Shown here piece after piece: positions 16,641 through 25,777 of a DNA stretch of 64,000 bases. Under the pieces are notes generated by a model, which ran no database searches, had not been told where the DNA came from, and worked only from the letters and a program-made list of their open reading frames with translations. The stretch is from Acidibrevibacterium fodinaquatile (GTDB taxonomy: Bacteria > Pseudomonadota > Alphaproteobacteria > Acetobacterales > Acetobacteraceae). The stretch covers positions 1,674,001-1,738,000 of the forward strand of contig NZ_CP029176.1 in the NCBI RefSeq assembly GCF_003352165.1. Reading direction: 5' to 3'. Made by a program: the position numbers and the translations under genes. Each line of letters begins with the position of its first letter. The stretch's first letter is position 1.

Positions 16641-17573
16641 ATGAAAATCGTCGCCTGTAACAGCAACCGCGCACTCGCCGAGGCCGTTGCCGCGGCGCTC
16701 AATCTGCCGCTGACCAGCGCCGCCATCCGCCGCTTCGCCGATATGGAGGTGTTTGTCGAAATTCACGAAAATGTCCGCGGCGAAGACGTCTTCGTCATTC
16801 AGTCGACGTCGTATCCCGCCAACGACAATCTGATGGAGCTTTTGATTACGCTGGACGCGCTGCGGCGCGGCTCGGCGCGGCGGGTGACGGCGGTCATCCC
16901 CTATTTCGGCTATGCCCGCCAGGACCGCAAATCCGGCCCGCGCACGCCGATCAGCGCGAAATTGGTCGCTAATCTGATCACCGAGGCGGGCGCCAACCGG
17001 GTTCTCACCATGGATCTGCACGCCGGGCAGATCCAGGGGTTTTTCGACATTCCTGTCGATAATCTTTACGCCGCGCCGCTTTTTACCCGCGACATTCGCG
17101 AGCGCTTCGACGGCAAGGACCTCATGATCGTCTCCCCCGATGTCGGCGGCGTCGTCCGCGCGCGCGCGATCGCGACCCGGCTCAATTGCGATCTCGCCAT
17201 CATCGACAAGCGCCGCGAGCGCGCCGGGGTTTCGGAGGTGATGAACGTGATCGGCGATGTGGCCGAGCGCGATTGCATCCTGGTCGACGACATCGTCGAT
17301 TCCGGTGGCACGCTGTGCAACGCCGCCGCCGCCCTGATTGCCAACGGCGCCCGTTCGGCGAGCGTCTATACGACACACGGCGTGCTTTCGGGCGGCGCGG
17401 TGGCGCGCATCACCGCGAGCCCGATCGCGATGATGACCATCACCGATAGCATTCTGGCGACGGAAGCGGTACGCTTGGCCCACAATATCCGCCAGCTTTC
17501 GATCGCCCGCTTGCTCGCCGAGGCGATGCGCCGGATCAGCGATGAAAGCTCGGTCAGCTCACTTTTCGAATGA
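16641..17573 (+). CDS. prs: Ribose-phosphate pyrophosphokinase
   Basis: Makes PRPP from ribose 5-phosphate and ATP, feeding purine, pyrimidine, His and Trp synthesis; it fits functionally with the purine genes at 37-44 kb. 310 residues. The start is the ATG at 16641 ([16 protein letters not shown]). The binding loops are present: [27 protein letters not shown], and the PRPP loop [12 protein letters not shown]. Upstream sequence in the same frame is not conserved-looking. Confidence 0.97.
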   Translation: MKIVACNSNRALAEAVAAALNLPLTSAAIRRFADMEVFVEIHENVRGEDVFVIQSTSYPANDNLMELLITLDALRRGSARRVTAVIPYFGYARQDRKSGPRTPISAKLVANLITEAGANRVLTMDLHAGQIQGFFDIPVDNLYAAPLFTRDIRERFDGKDLMIVSPDVGGVVRARAIATRLNCDLAIIDKRRERAGVSEVMNVIGDVAERDCILVDDIVDSGGTLCNAAAALIANGARSASVYTTHGVLSGGAVARITASPIAMMTITDSILATEAVRLAHNIRQLSIARLLAEAMRRISDESSVSSLFE

Positions 17574-17594
17574 GTTTCAAGGAAGGAAACCCTC

Positions 17595-18209
17595 ATGAAG
17601 CTGCTCTATGCGCCGGGTGCCTGTTCGATCGGCATTCACGTCATTCTCGAGGAAATCGGCGCCCCCTTCGAGATCGAAAAAGTCTCTCTCCGTGATGGTG
17701 AGCATTTCAAGGAAGGTTTCACCGCCCGCAACCCCAAGTCGAAAGTGCCGACCCTGATCCGCGATGACGGCTCGGTGCTGACCGAGTTCCCGGCGATCGC
17801 CTATTACCTCGCGCAGACCCATCCCGCCGCGAAACTCTGGCCAGACGGGGTCGAGGCACAGGCGCGGGCGCTCGAGATCATCGATTATGTCGTCGCCACC
17901 ATCCATATGCAGGGGTTTTCGCGCATGTTCGCCCCTGGAAAATTCGCCCCGAGCGCGGCCGATGCGGATGCGGTGAAAAAGCGCGGCCTCGAGATTTTCG
18001 AAACCGGGCTCGCCCTTCTCGACAAGACGCTGGCCGGCAAGGATTATGCCGTCGGGCCGTATTCGATCGCGGATGCGGCGATGTTCTATATCGAGTTCTG
18101 GCGCATGTCCGGCAAACAGCCGCTTCCCCCCCATCTCGCCGCGCATTACCAGCGCATGCTCGCCCGCCCGGCGGTGCAGCGGGTGTTGAAGAAGGAAGGG
18201 TTGGCCTGA
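17595..18209 (+). CDS. Glutathione S-transferase family protein
   Basis: 204 residues with the GST layout: an N-terminal thioredoxin-fold domain (MKLLYAPGACSIGIHVILEE, then NPKSKVPTL and the glutathione-contact region LTEFPAIAYYL) and an all-helical C-terminal domain with GPYSIADAAMF. The N-terminal APGACS with the Ser/Cys near residue 10 is typical of beta-class bacterial GSTs. Substrate unknown. It lies 21 bases after prs with an upstream GGAAGGAAA ribosome site. Confidence 0.9.
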   Translation: MKLLYAPGACSIGIHVILEEIGAPFEIEKVSLRDGEHFKEGFTARNPKSKVPTLIRDDGSVLTEFPAIAYYLAQTHPAAKLWPDGVEAQARALEIIDYVVATIHMQGFSRMFAPGKFAPSAADADAVKKRGLEIFETGLALLDKTLAGKDYAVGPYSIADAAMFYIEFWRMSGKQPLPPHLAAHYQRMLARPAVQRVLKKEGLA

Positions 18210-18219
18210 GGGCGGCGGT

Positions 18220-18831
18220 TTGAGCACCCTCATCCCGGCGCCGTTCTGGTTTCTCCGCCACGGCGAGACCGATTGGAACGCCCAAAATCTCGCCCAGGGC
18301 AATGTCGATATTCCGCTCAACGCGCATGGCATCGCCCAGGCCCGCCAAGCGGCGGCGGCGCTGGTCGGACGCGGGATCGAGGCGATCGCCGTCTCGCCTC
18401 TCGGCCGCGCGCGCCAGACCGCCGATATCGCCGCCGCGACCCTCGGGGTTCCGGTCGAGATCGTGCCTGATCTGCGCGAGGTCGCCTTCGGCGTCGAGGA
18501 AGGCCGGCCGATGGGGGCATGGTTCACGGATTGGTTCGCCGGCCGCGCAACGCCCGAAGGCGGCGAGCCGTTCGGCGCACTTCGGCTGCGTGCCCGCTTG
18601 GCGCTCAATCGCGTGCTTGCCGTCGAGCGGCGTTGGCTGGTGGTGGCGCATGGCGGGCTGTTCCGCGCCGTGCGCGCCGAAATGGGTCTGACCGCCGCGG
18701 TCAGGACCGCCAATGGCGTGCCGATCTTCTGCCTCCCCCCGACTGCGGCTGGCGAAACCTGGCGCCTGCTCTCGCCGGCCGAGGTGGATCAAGGGGCGGC
18801 GGGCACGCCGGTCGCGGACGGCACAGGATAA
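18220..18831 (+). CDS. Histidine phosphatase (phosphoglycerate mutase-like) family protein
   Basis: 203 residues. The phosphohistidine motif FLRHGETDWN lies near the N-terminus, SPLGRARQTA and REVAFGVEEG in the middle, and the second catalytic histidine in VVAHGGLFRA. This pattern fits GpmB/CobC-type phosphatases; the true substrate is not clear. The start appears to be a TTG at 18220, ten bases after the GST stop; no ATG is in a sensible place upstream of the RHG motif. Confidence 0.85.
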   Translation: MSTLIPAPFWFLRHGETDWNAQNLAQGNVDIPLNAHGIAQARQAAAALVGRGIEAIAVSPLGRARQTADIAAATLGVPVEIVPDLREVAFGVEEGRPMGAWFTDWFAGRATPEGGEPFGALRLRARLALNRVLAVERRWLVVAHGGLFRAVRAEMGLTAAVRTANGVPIFCLPPTAAGETWRLLSPAEVDQGAAGTPVADGTG

Positions 18832-18922
18832 GGTTGCCGCGCCGGCGCCGATCGGCTAAGCGCAACCCGCGCCGGCACCCCTGGAGGCCGGCGTTTGGAA
18901 TGAATAGCAGCAGGAGCGAACC

Positions 18923-19630
18923 ATGGCCAATTTCGTGACGATCGAGGCCGAGGCGCGCACGCGAGCCGGTAAGGGGGCGGCGCGGGCGACCCGGAGAGAG
19001 GGCAAGGTGCCCGGAGTGATCTATGGCGCGAAGGAGAGCCCGAGCCTCATCGCGCTCGACCCGCGCCTGGTGCTGCGTGAGATCCATCGCGGCGGCTGGC
19101 GCTCGCGCCTCTATGAAATTTCGGTGGCGGGGGCGAAAACGCGCGCGCTCATTCGTGACGTGCAGTTTCACCCGGTGAATGACGCGCCGATCCATGTCGA
19201 TTTCCAGCGCCTCGCTGCCGGCGAGGCGGTGCGCGTCGCGGTTGCCGTGCATGTCAAGAACGATGGCATCAGCCCCGGCGTCAAGCGCGGCGGCGTGCTC
19301 AATGTCGTGCGTCACACCGTCGATGTTTATTGCGATCCGGAGAAGGTGCCGGAATATTTCGAGGCCGATCTCGCAGCGCTCGACATCAACGACAATGTCC
19401 GCTGGTCCGATCTCAAGGGCACCGAGCATTGCCGCCCGACCATCCTCGATCGTGACTTCGTGATCCTGACCATCGCGGCGCCGACCAAGGCGGCCGAGAC
19501 CGCCGAGGTGGCCGAAGGGGCGGCGGCGCCGGCCGCGGCAAGCCCCGCCAAGAGTGCGGCACCAGCCAAGGGTGCGGCAGCCCCCGCCAAGGCGGCGCCG
19601 GCCAAGCCCGCGGGCGGCAAGAAGGGCTGA
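18923..19630 (+). CDS. rplY: 50S ribosomal protein L25 (CTC form)
   Basis: 235 residues. An N-terminal L25 domain that binds 5S rRNA ([23 protein letters not shown]) is fused to the C-terminal TL5/CTC beta domain, followed by a low-complexity Ala/Lys/Pro tail of about 45 residues. This long CTC form is normal in alphaproteobacteria. The start has a good GCAGGAG upstream. It precedes pth by 22 bases, the conserved rplY-pth-ychF order. Confidence 0.95.
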   Translation: MANFVTIEAEARTRAGKGAARATRREGKVPGVIYGAKESPSLIALDPRLVLREIHRGGWRSRLYEISVAGAKTRALIRDVQFHPVNDAPIHVDFQRLAAGEAVRVAVAVHVKNDGISPGVKRGGVLNVVRHTVDVYCDPEKVPEYFEADLAALDINDNVRWSDLKGTEHCRPTILDRDFVILTIAAPTKAAETAEVAEGAAAPAAASPAKSAAPAKGAAAPAKAAPAKPAGGKKG

Positions 19631-19652
19631 TCGCGCGGACCGTGTGTGACGC

Positions 19653-20231
19653 ATGTTGCTTTGGGTCGGCCTCGGCAATCCCGAGCCGCGCATGCGCCGC
19701 AACCGGCATAATATCGGCTTCATGGCGCTTGATGTCATCGCTGACCGCCACGGGTTCGGCCCGTGGCGGCAGCGTTTCAAGGGCCTGATCGCCGAGGGGC
19801 AGATCGGATCGCAACGGGTGCTCGCGCTGAAACCGCTGACCTATATGAACGCCTCTGGCGAGAGCGTCGTCCCGGCCGCCGCGTTCTACAAGATCGCGCC
19901 GGCGGCGATCACGGTGTTTCACGACGATCTCGATCTCGCGCCGGGCAAGCTGCGAGTGAAGCGGGGCGGCGGGGCGGCGGGGCATAATGGTCTGCGCAGC
20001 CTCGATCGCCTGCTCGGGACGGAGGATTACTGGCGGGTGCGGCTCGGCATCGGCCATCCTGGCGAGAAGGCACGGGTGCTCGGCCACGTGCTCGGCGATT
20101 TTGGCCGCGAGGACGAGGATTGGCTGGTGCCACTCCTCGATGCCGTCGCCGCGGCGGCGCCGCTCTTGGCGTCTGGGCAAGGGGAGGCGTTCATGACCAA
20201 GGTCGCGCTTTTGCGCCAGGAGCAGGGCTGA
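19653..20231 (+). CDS. pth: Peptidyl-tRNA hydrolase
   Basis: Releases peptides from prematurely dropped peptidyl-tRNA. 192 residues. The catalytic His is in [12 protein letters not shown], with GLGNPEP at the N-terminus, the MNASGESV substrate contact, and the conserved [27 protein letters not shown] region (shown here only in part as HDDLDLAPG and [11 protein letters not shown]). Its TGA shares a base with the ychF ATG, so the two are translationally coupled. Confidence 0.97.
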   Translation: MLLWVGLGNPEPRMRRNRHNIGFMALDVIADRHGFGPWRQRFKGLIAEGQIGSQRVLALKPLTYMNASGESVVPAAAFYKIAPAAITVFHDDLDLAPGKLRVKRGGGAAGHNGLRSLDRLLGTEDYWRVRLGIGHPGEKARVLGHVLGDFGREDEDWLVPLLDAVAAAAPLLASGQGEAFMTKVALLRQEQG

Positions 20232-21325
20232 TGGGATTCAATTGCGGCATCGTCGGGCTGCCCAATGTCGGCAAATCGACGTTGTTCAACGCGTTGACGG
20301 CGACGGCGCAAGCGCAGGCGGCGAATTATCCGTTCTGCACCATCGAGCCCAATATCGGCCGCGTCGCGGTGCCGGATGCGCGGCTTGCGGTGCTTGCCGG
20401 GATCGCGAAATCGGCGCGGGTCGTGCCGACCTCGCTCGAATTCGTCGATATCGCCGGCCTCGTGCGCGGGGCGGCGAAAGGGGAGGGGCTCGGCAACCAG
20501 TTTCTCGCCAATATCCGCGAGGTCGATGCCATCATCCATGTGCTGCGCTGCTTCGAGGATGACGATATCGTCCATGTCGAGGGCAGTATCGATCCGCTGC
20601 GCGACGCCGAGACGGTGGAGACCGAATTGATGCTCGCCGATCTCGAAAGCCTGGAAAAGCGCCTGCCGAATTTGCAGAAAAAAGGGCGCGGCGGCGATCG
20701 TGAGGCGCAAGCGCAGGCGGCGTTGATCGCGCCGCTGCTGGAAGCCTTGCAGGCCGGCCGGCCGGTGCGCCAGGCGATCCCCGCGGGCGAGCACGAGGCG
20801 GTGCGCCGGCTCGATCTTCTGACTGCAAAGCCGGTGCTTTATGTCTGCAACGTCGCCGAGGCGGACGCGGCGCGCGGCAATGAAGCGAGCGCGCGGGTCG
20901 CCGCGCGGGCGCGGGCCGAGGGGGCGGCGGTGGTCATCGTCTCGGCCGCGATCGAGGCGGAGGTCGCGCAATTGCCAGAGAGCGAGCGTGGCGAGTTTCT
21001 CGCCGGGCTCGGTCTCGCGGAAAGCGGGCTCGAGCGGGTGATCCGCGCTGGCTATGATCTCCTCGCGCTGATCACCTATTTCACGGTCGGGCCCAAGGAG
21101 ACACGGGCCTGGACGATCACGCGCGGCACCCGCGCCCCGCAAGCCGCCGGCGTCATCCACGGTGATTTCGAACGCGGCTTCATCGCCGCCGAAACCATCG
21201 CCTATGAGGATTATGTCGCGGGTCGTGGCGAGGCCGGCGCGCGCGAGGCAGGAAAACTGCGCATCGAGGGCCGTGATTACGTGGTCGAGGACGGCGATGT
21301 GCTTTTGTTTCGCTTCAACGTCTGA
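20231..21325 (+). CDS. ychF: Redox-regulated ATPase YchF (Obg family)
   Basis: 364-residue P-loop protein of the Obg group that binds ATP rather than GTP and associates with ribosomes. G1 is GLPNVGKST and G3 is DIAGLVRGA; the G4 position reads NVAE, the noncanonical form expected in YchF. A coiled-coil middle and a C-terminal TGS domain (ending VVEDGDVLLFRFNV) complete it. The ATG at 20231 begins MGFNCGIVG, matching other YchF starts. The gene ends directly against the convergent permease gene with no intervening bases. Confidence 0.97.
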   Translation: MGFNCGIVGLPNVGKSTLFNALTATAQAQAANYPFCTIEPNIGRVAVPDARLAVLAGIAKSARVVPTSLEFVDIAGLVRGAAKGEGLGNQFLANIREVDAIIHVLRCFEDDDIVHVEGSIDPLRDAETVETELMLADLESLEKRLPNLQKKGRGGDREAQAQAALIAPLLEALQAGRPVRQAIPAGEHEAVRRLDLLTAKPVLYVCNVAEADAARGNEASARVAARARAEGAAVVIVSAAIEAEVAQLPESERGEFLAGLGLAESGLERVIRAGYDLLALITYFTVGPKETRAWTITRGTRAPQAAGVIHGDFERGFIAAETIAYEDYVAGRGEAGAREAGKLRIEGRDYVVEDGDVLLFRFNV

Positions 21326-22372
21326 TCAGCCGGCGCCGGTCTCGGGCAGCGCTTTCAGCCGCTGCGCATAGACATTGATGATCAGGGCGGCAAGCAGGAT
21401 CAGGCCGCGGATCAGAATTTTCAAGAAACTGTCGATATTGACGTGATCGAGGCCGTTATTGAGGACGCCGAGCACGAAGAGGCCGACCAGCGTATTGCCG
21501 ATGCCGCCCTGGCCGCCGAATAGGCTGGTGCCGCCGACCACCACCGCCGAGATCGAATCGAGCAGATAATTATCGAATTCATCCTGTTGCGCGCTGCCGA
21601 AATGGGCGACACCGAGCATGCCGGCAAGCCCCGAGCAGAGCGCCGAGATGATCATCACCGCGGCGATCACGGCGCGCACATTGACGCCGGAATACTCCGC
21701 CGCCTCGCGGTTGCCGCCGACCATGTACACATAGCGGCCAAAGCGCGTGTAGGTGAGCACGATATGCGCGAGCGCCAGCACGAGGCCTGCCACGATGACG
21801 ATCCACGGCACCGGGCCAAGCCCGCCATTGCCGAGTGCCGCGATCACTTTCGGCACCGCGTAGGCGATCTGCCCGCGCACCAACATCGCGCAAATGCCAG
21901 CGCCGATCTGCAACATCGCGAGCGTCATGATGAAGGAGGGAATGCCGATCCAGGTGATGCCGAAGGCATTGACCGCGCCGAGGAGAAAACTGCCAAAAAC
22001 CGCGAGCGCGATCGCGGCGATGCCCGGCAGCGGCAGATTGGCGATGTTCACGCTCGCATCTTGGGCGGTGAAAAAAGCCAGGATGATGCCGGTCGCGTTG
22101 GCGACGCTGGCGACACCGAGATCGATCTCGGCGCAGAGAATGACGAAGGTGAGCCCGACCGCCATGATCCCGGTCACGGAAATCTGCTGCAGGATATTGG
22201 CGAGATTATCGAGGGTGAGGAAGGAGGGGCTGGCGGCGGAAAACAGCACGACGAGGAACAGCAGGGTCGCGAAGGGCGCGATATTGCGCAGCCGCAGACG
22301 CAGCCATTGCCCGCGGCGCGGCGCGGGAATGGCGGGGGCGGTCTCGGCAAAACTGGTGCGTTCTTTGCTCAT
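21326..22372 (-). CDS. Sugar ABC transporter permease (RbsC family)
   Basis: 348 residues, about ten hydrophobic segments, of the BPD_transp_2 family that moves ribose, xylose, galactose and similar sugars. Typical landmarks are ILQQISVTGIMAVGLTFVIL, the EIDLGVASVAN segment, and the late motif VVVGGTSLFGGQGGIGNTL. It overlaps the ATPase gene upstream by four bases. The substrate cannot be read from the permease alone. It is the last gene of a three-gene importer operon and meets ychF tail to tail. Confidence 0.93.
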   Translation of the reverse strand: MSKERTSFAETAPAIPAPRRGQWLRLRLRNIAPFATLLFLVVLFSAASPSFLTLDNLANILQQISVTGIMAVGLTFVILCAEIDLGVASVANATGIILAFFTAQDASVNIANLPLPGIAAIALAVFGSFLLGAVNAFGITWIGIPSFIMTLAMLQIGAGICAMLVRGQIAYAVPKVIAALGNGGLGPVPWIVIVAGLVLALAHIVLTYTRFGRYVYMVGGNREAAEYSGVNVRAVIAAVMIISALCSGLAGMLGVAHFGSAQQDEFDNYLLDSISAVVVGGTSLFGGQGGIGNTLVGLFVLGVLNNGLDHVNIDSFLKILIRGLILLAALIINVYAQRLKALPETGAG

Positions 22373-23877
22373 GCGGCGGCGAGAAGACGGTCTTTGCTCA
22401 CCACCTCATTGGCGAATTCGCGGGTAATGCGGCCCTTTTTCATGACCAGGATGCGATCGGCGAGCGAAAGCACCGTCTCCGGCTCGGTGGAGGCGACGAT
22501 GATCGCAAGCCCCTCATCGCGCAGCCGGCGCACGATGCGCACCACGTCTTCTTTGGCGCCGACATCCATCCCGCGGGTCGGCTCCGAGAGAAGCAGCACT
22601 TTCGGCATGAACGTGAGCCATTTCGCCAGCGCCACTTTCTGCTGATTGCCGCCCGAAAGCGTCCCGAGCGGGCGGTCGGGGAGCGCTGGGCGAATGCCGA
22701 GTTCGGCGATGTGCCGGCGCGCGATCTCACGCTCGCGTTTCGGTTTGAGCCAGAGCCGGGCGAGGCGCTCGAGCACGCTGATCGACATGTTTTTATAGAG
22801 CGGTTCGAGCGCGAACAGCATGCTGCGCCGGCTTTCAGGCACGAAGGCAAGGCCGGCACGGCACGCGTGGGTGGTGTTGGAAAGCCGCACGGCGTGGCCT
22901 TCGATACGCACGATGCCGCGCTCTGGCGGGGTTTTGCCGAACAGGGCGCGCGCGAGATCGAGCTGACCCGAGCCCATGAACCCATAAATCCCGAGCACCT
23001 CGCCGGCGCGTACGCTGAGCGAGACATCCTCGAACGATGCGCCGAGGCCAAGCCCCTCCGCCGCCAAGACCACCGGCGCATCTTTAGGGCCGCGCAGCGC
23101 GATCTCGCCGAGATAGCTCTCCTCGAGTTCGTGATGCCCGGCGCCGATCATGCGCTCGATCAGCCACGCCTTGTCGATTGCGGCGACGCGCGCCTCGCCG
23201 ACCTTGGCGCCGTTGCGAAACACGCTGACGCGGTCGCAGATGGCGAGCACGTCGTCGAGGAAATGGGAGATGAAGATGAAACTTCTGCCCTCGGCGCGCA
23301 GCCGCTCGAGCAGCGCGAAGAGCCGCGCAATCTCGGGCGGCGAGAGGGCCGAGGTCGGCTCGTCGAGTATGACGATGCGCGCGCCAGAAAACAGCACGCG
23401 CGCGATTTCGACGAGCTGCTGCACGCCGAGCGGAAGGCTTCCCATCTCGGCGCGCGGGTCGATCGCCAGGCCCAGGCTCTCGAGATGCCGCCCGGCGATC
23501 GCCACCATCGCCGGCCAGTCGATGAAGCCGAGACGGTTGCGCGGCTGCATGCCAAGGAGCACGTTCTCGGCGACCGAGAGCGTCGGCACGATGGCGAGTT
23601 CCTGATGCACCATGCCGATCCCGGCCTCGCGCGCGTCCCGCGCCGAGCGGAGCCGCACGATTTTGCCCTCGATCCGCATTTCGCCCTGATCGCTCGCATG
23701 GACGCCGGCGATGATTTTCATCAGCGTCGATTTGCCGGCGCCGTTTTCGCCGACCAGACCGTGGATTTCGCCAGCAGCGAGGGTGAAATCGACCCCTCTG
23801 AGAGCCGCGACGCCGCCGAAGGATTTGGCGACGTCGCGAAGTTCGAGGAGCGGCGTCGAGGACATTGGCCGGCCCAT
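22369..23877 (-). CDS. Sugar ABC transporter ATP-binding protein (RbsA/MglA type)
   Basis: About 502 residues with two ABC domains in tandem. The first is canonical: GLVGENGAGKSTLM, a signature region LGVQQLVEIAR and Walker B IVILDEPTSAL. The second has the weak Walker A usual for this family (GIYGFMGSGQ) with a good LSGGNQQK signature and LLLSEPTRGMD. I used the ATG at 23877, which overlaps the binding-protein stop (TGATG); the frame is open to 23904, but that start would lie inside the upstream gene. Confidence 0.94.
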   Translation of the reverse strand: MGRPMSSTPLLELRDVAKSFGGVAALRGVDFTLAAGEIHGLVGENGAGKSTLMKIIAGVHASDQGEMRIEGKIVRLRSARDAREAGIGMVHQELAIVPTLSVAENVLLGMQPRNRLGFIDWPAMVAIAGRHLESLGLAIDPRAEMGSLPLGVQQLVEIARVLFSGARIVILDEPTSALSPPEIARLFALLERLRAEGRSFIFISHFLDDVLAICDRVSVFRNGAKVGEARVAAIDKAWLIERMIGAGHHELEESYLGEIALRGPKDAPVVLAAEGLGLGASFEDVSLSVRAGEVLGIYGFMGSGQLDLARALFGKTPPERGIVRIEGHAVRLSNTTHACRAGLAFVPESRRSMLFALEPLYKNMSISVLERLARLWLKPKREREIARRHIAELGIRPALPDRPLGTLSGGNQQKVALAKWLTFMPKVLLLSEPTRGMDVGAKEDVVRIVRRLRDEGLAIIVASTEPETVLSLADRILVMKKGRITREFANEVVSKDRLLAAA

Positions 23878-24899
23878 CAAATCAGGTAGTGATTTTCCAT
23901 CCACAGCATCCCCGGCGCGTTGCTTTTGGTGACGACCGGGCCGTCCGTGACGACGTTCAACGGAATCCCGCCAGGCCCGGTCTTCTCGCCGCCGACAACC
24001 GCCGCGACACCGGCGACAATCGCCCCGCCATGGATGCGGCAGGAAGGGTTGCGCACGGTCGCATGCATGCGGCCATCGAGCACCGCCTCCAGCGCCGGCG
24101 GCATCGCATCACAGCCCCCGATCAGGATGTTGGTGCGATTATGCGCCTTCATGACGTTATAGGCGGCGAGCGCCATATCGTCGTTGTGGAAATAGGCGGC
24201 ATCGATTTTCGGGTATTTGGTGAGCAGAGTCTCCCAGATCCGCGCCGTCTTGGCGACGTCCCAATCCGCGGGCGTGGTGTCGAGCACTTGCAGCTTGGGA
24301 TATTTCTTGACCACCGCATTGAAGCCGCGCGCGCGCCCCTGGGCGCCGGTATGGCCGAGCGCGCCCTGGGTCATGATGATCGTGCCTTCGCCGTTGATCG
24401 CGTCCACCAGCGCTTGCGTGACGGAGGCGCCCATGAATTCATTGTCGGGGGCGAGGAAGCTGTGCACCTTGATCTGATCGAGCGGCGCGATCAGCGTATC
24501 CATGTCGATCACCGGCGTGCCGGCGGCGATCATTTTGTTGACCGGCGCCGTCAGCGTGCCGATGCCGAAAGCCTGGATCGCGACGAAATCCCATTTTTGC
24601 GAGGCCATGTCGTCCACCGCGGCGCGCTGCTTGGGGGCCGAGAGTTCGCCATCGAACCAGGTGACCTCGACATTGAACAATTTGCCCCAATATTCCGCCG
24701 CCCGCTTGCCTTGCGCGCACCAAGTCGCCTGCAGCCCGGCATTGGAGAAGGCGGCGCGCAGCGGCTTTGCCGATCGCCCGGCGACTTCGCCCATCTCGGC
24801 GGCCAGCGCCGGCGCGATCCCGAACAGCGCCGCGCCCGCCGCCGCGGCATGCATGAAGTTCCGACGATTCTGGCTTAACCGCTTGTCATTCTTCGACAT
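23877..24899 (-). CDS. Periplasmic sugar-binding protein with Tat signal
   Basis: 340 residues, substrate-binding protein of the ribose/LacI-type fold (Peripla_BP_4). The N-terminus carries a twin-arginine pattern (QNRRNFM at about 11-17) and a hydrophobic stretch ending APALAAE, so it is probably Tat-exported. Ligand-fold segments include FSNAGLQATWCAQGKRAAEYW and DTLIAP plus NDDMALAAY and GGCDAMPPALEAV. The ATG at 24899 follows GGGGAA. It is first in the importer operon and faces the response-regulator gene across ~150 bases. The sugar is unknown. Confidence 0.9.
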   Translation of the reverse strand: MSKNDKRLSQNRRNFMHAAAAGAALFGIAPALAAEMGEVAGRSAKPLRAAFSNAGLQATWCAQGKRAAEYWGKLFNVEVTWFDGELSAPKQRAAVDDMASQKWDFVAIQAFGIGTLTAPVNKMIAAGTPVIDMDTLIAPLDQIKVHSFLAPDNEFMGASVTQALVDAINGEGTIIMTQGALGHTGAQGRARGFNAVVKKYPKLQVLDTTPADWDVAKTARIWETLLTKYPKIDAAYFHNDDMALAAYNVMKAHNRTNILIGGCDAMPPALEAVLDGRMHATVRNPSCRIHGGAIVAGVAAVVGGEKTGPGGIPLNVVTDGPVVTKSNAPGMLWMENHYLI

Positions 24900-25053
24900 T
24901 TTTTCCCCGCGTGATGGTCTCGCCGGCGCGCGCCGACGGGTTTGTTTCTTGGACACGGGTACTCTGCCCGAAAAATCGGTGCCTTGGCAATGCCGTGACA
25001 TCGGTGCCGCACCCCTCCTCAGGCGGCGCTGGAGTCACTATTGTTTTTCGCGC

Positions 25054-25770
25054 ATGGAAGCCGCCCCGCACATCCTCGTCATTGACGATGACCACGAGAT
25101 CCGCGACCTCTTGGCGCGGTTCCTCGAGCGCGGCGGGCTTCGCGTCACCGTCGCCCGCGATGGTCGCGAGGCGCGTCGGCTCTGGGCGCAAGGGCATTAT
25201 CACCTTGTCGTGCTCGATCTCATGCTGCCCGGCGAAGGCGGGCTCGAACTCGCGCGCTGGCTGCGCGAGCAGGCGAATGTGCCGATCGTCATGCTCACCG
25301 CGATGGGGGATGAGACCGATCGCATCATCGGCCTCGAGATGGGGGCCGATGATTATCTCGCAAAACCCTTCAACCCGCGCGAACTGCTCGCGCGTATCCG
25401 CGCCGTGTTGCGCCGCAGCGGCGAGGGTGAGGCGGAGGGCGCGCCGGCGCGCCGGACCTTCCAATTCAATGGCTGGCGCCTTGAGACCGCGCGCCGTCGG
25501 CTGCTTGACCCGGAAGGGGCGGAGGTGGCTTTGACCGGCGGCGAATACGACCTGCTGCTCGCGTTACTGGAGCGCCCGCATCGGGTGTTGACGCGCGACA
25601 TGCTGCTCGATCTCCTGCGCGGCCGCCAGGCGGGGCCGTTCGACCGGGCGATCGATGTCGCGATCAGCCGGCTGCGCCGCAAGCTCGATGATGACGGGCG
25701 CAACGCCCAGGTCATCAAAACGGTGCGCGGCGGCGGCTATGTCTTGACCTGTGACGTCGAGCGACGGTGA
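25054..25770 (+). CDS. OmpR-family two-component response regulator
   Basis: 238 residues: receiver domain (ILVIDDDHEIRD, phosphoacceptor Asp at about 55 in VVLDLMLP, KPF lysine in DDYLAKPFNP) and a winged-helix DNA-binding domain ending TVRGGGYVLT. The start at 25054 was chosen because it opens the receiver domain; the frame is open for some distance upstream without similarity. Its stop precedes the kinase by a few bases. Divergent from the sugar importer, which it might regulate, though no operator is evident. Confidence 0.93.
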   Translation: MEAAPHILVIDDDHEIRDLLARFLERGGLRVTVARDGREARRLWAQGHYHLVVLDLMLPGEGGLELARWLREQANVPIVMLTAMGDETDRIIGLEMGADDYLAKPFNPRELLARIRAVLRRSGEGEAEGAPARRTFQFNGWRLETARRRLLDPEGAEVALTGGEYDLLLALLERPHRVLTRDMLLDLLRGRQAGPFDRAIDVAISRLRRKLDDDGRNAQVIKTVRGGGYVLTCDVERR

Positions 25771-25777
25771 TCAAGGC

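Noticed and set aside
21320-21330. Missing terminator between convergent ychF and the sugar permease
   Set aside because: The genes abut with no gap, but this is compact packing and says little without transcript data.
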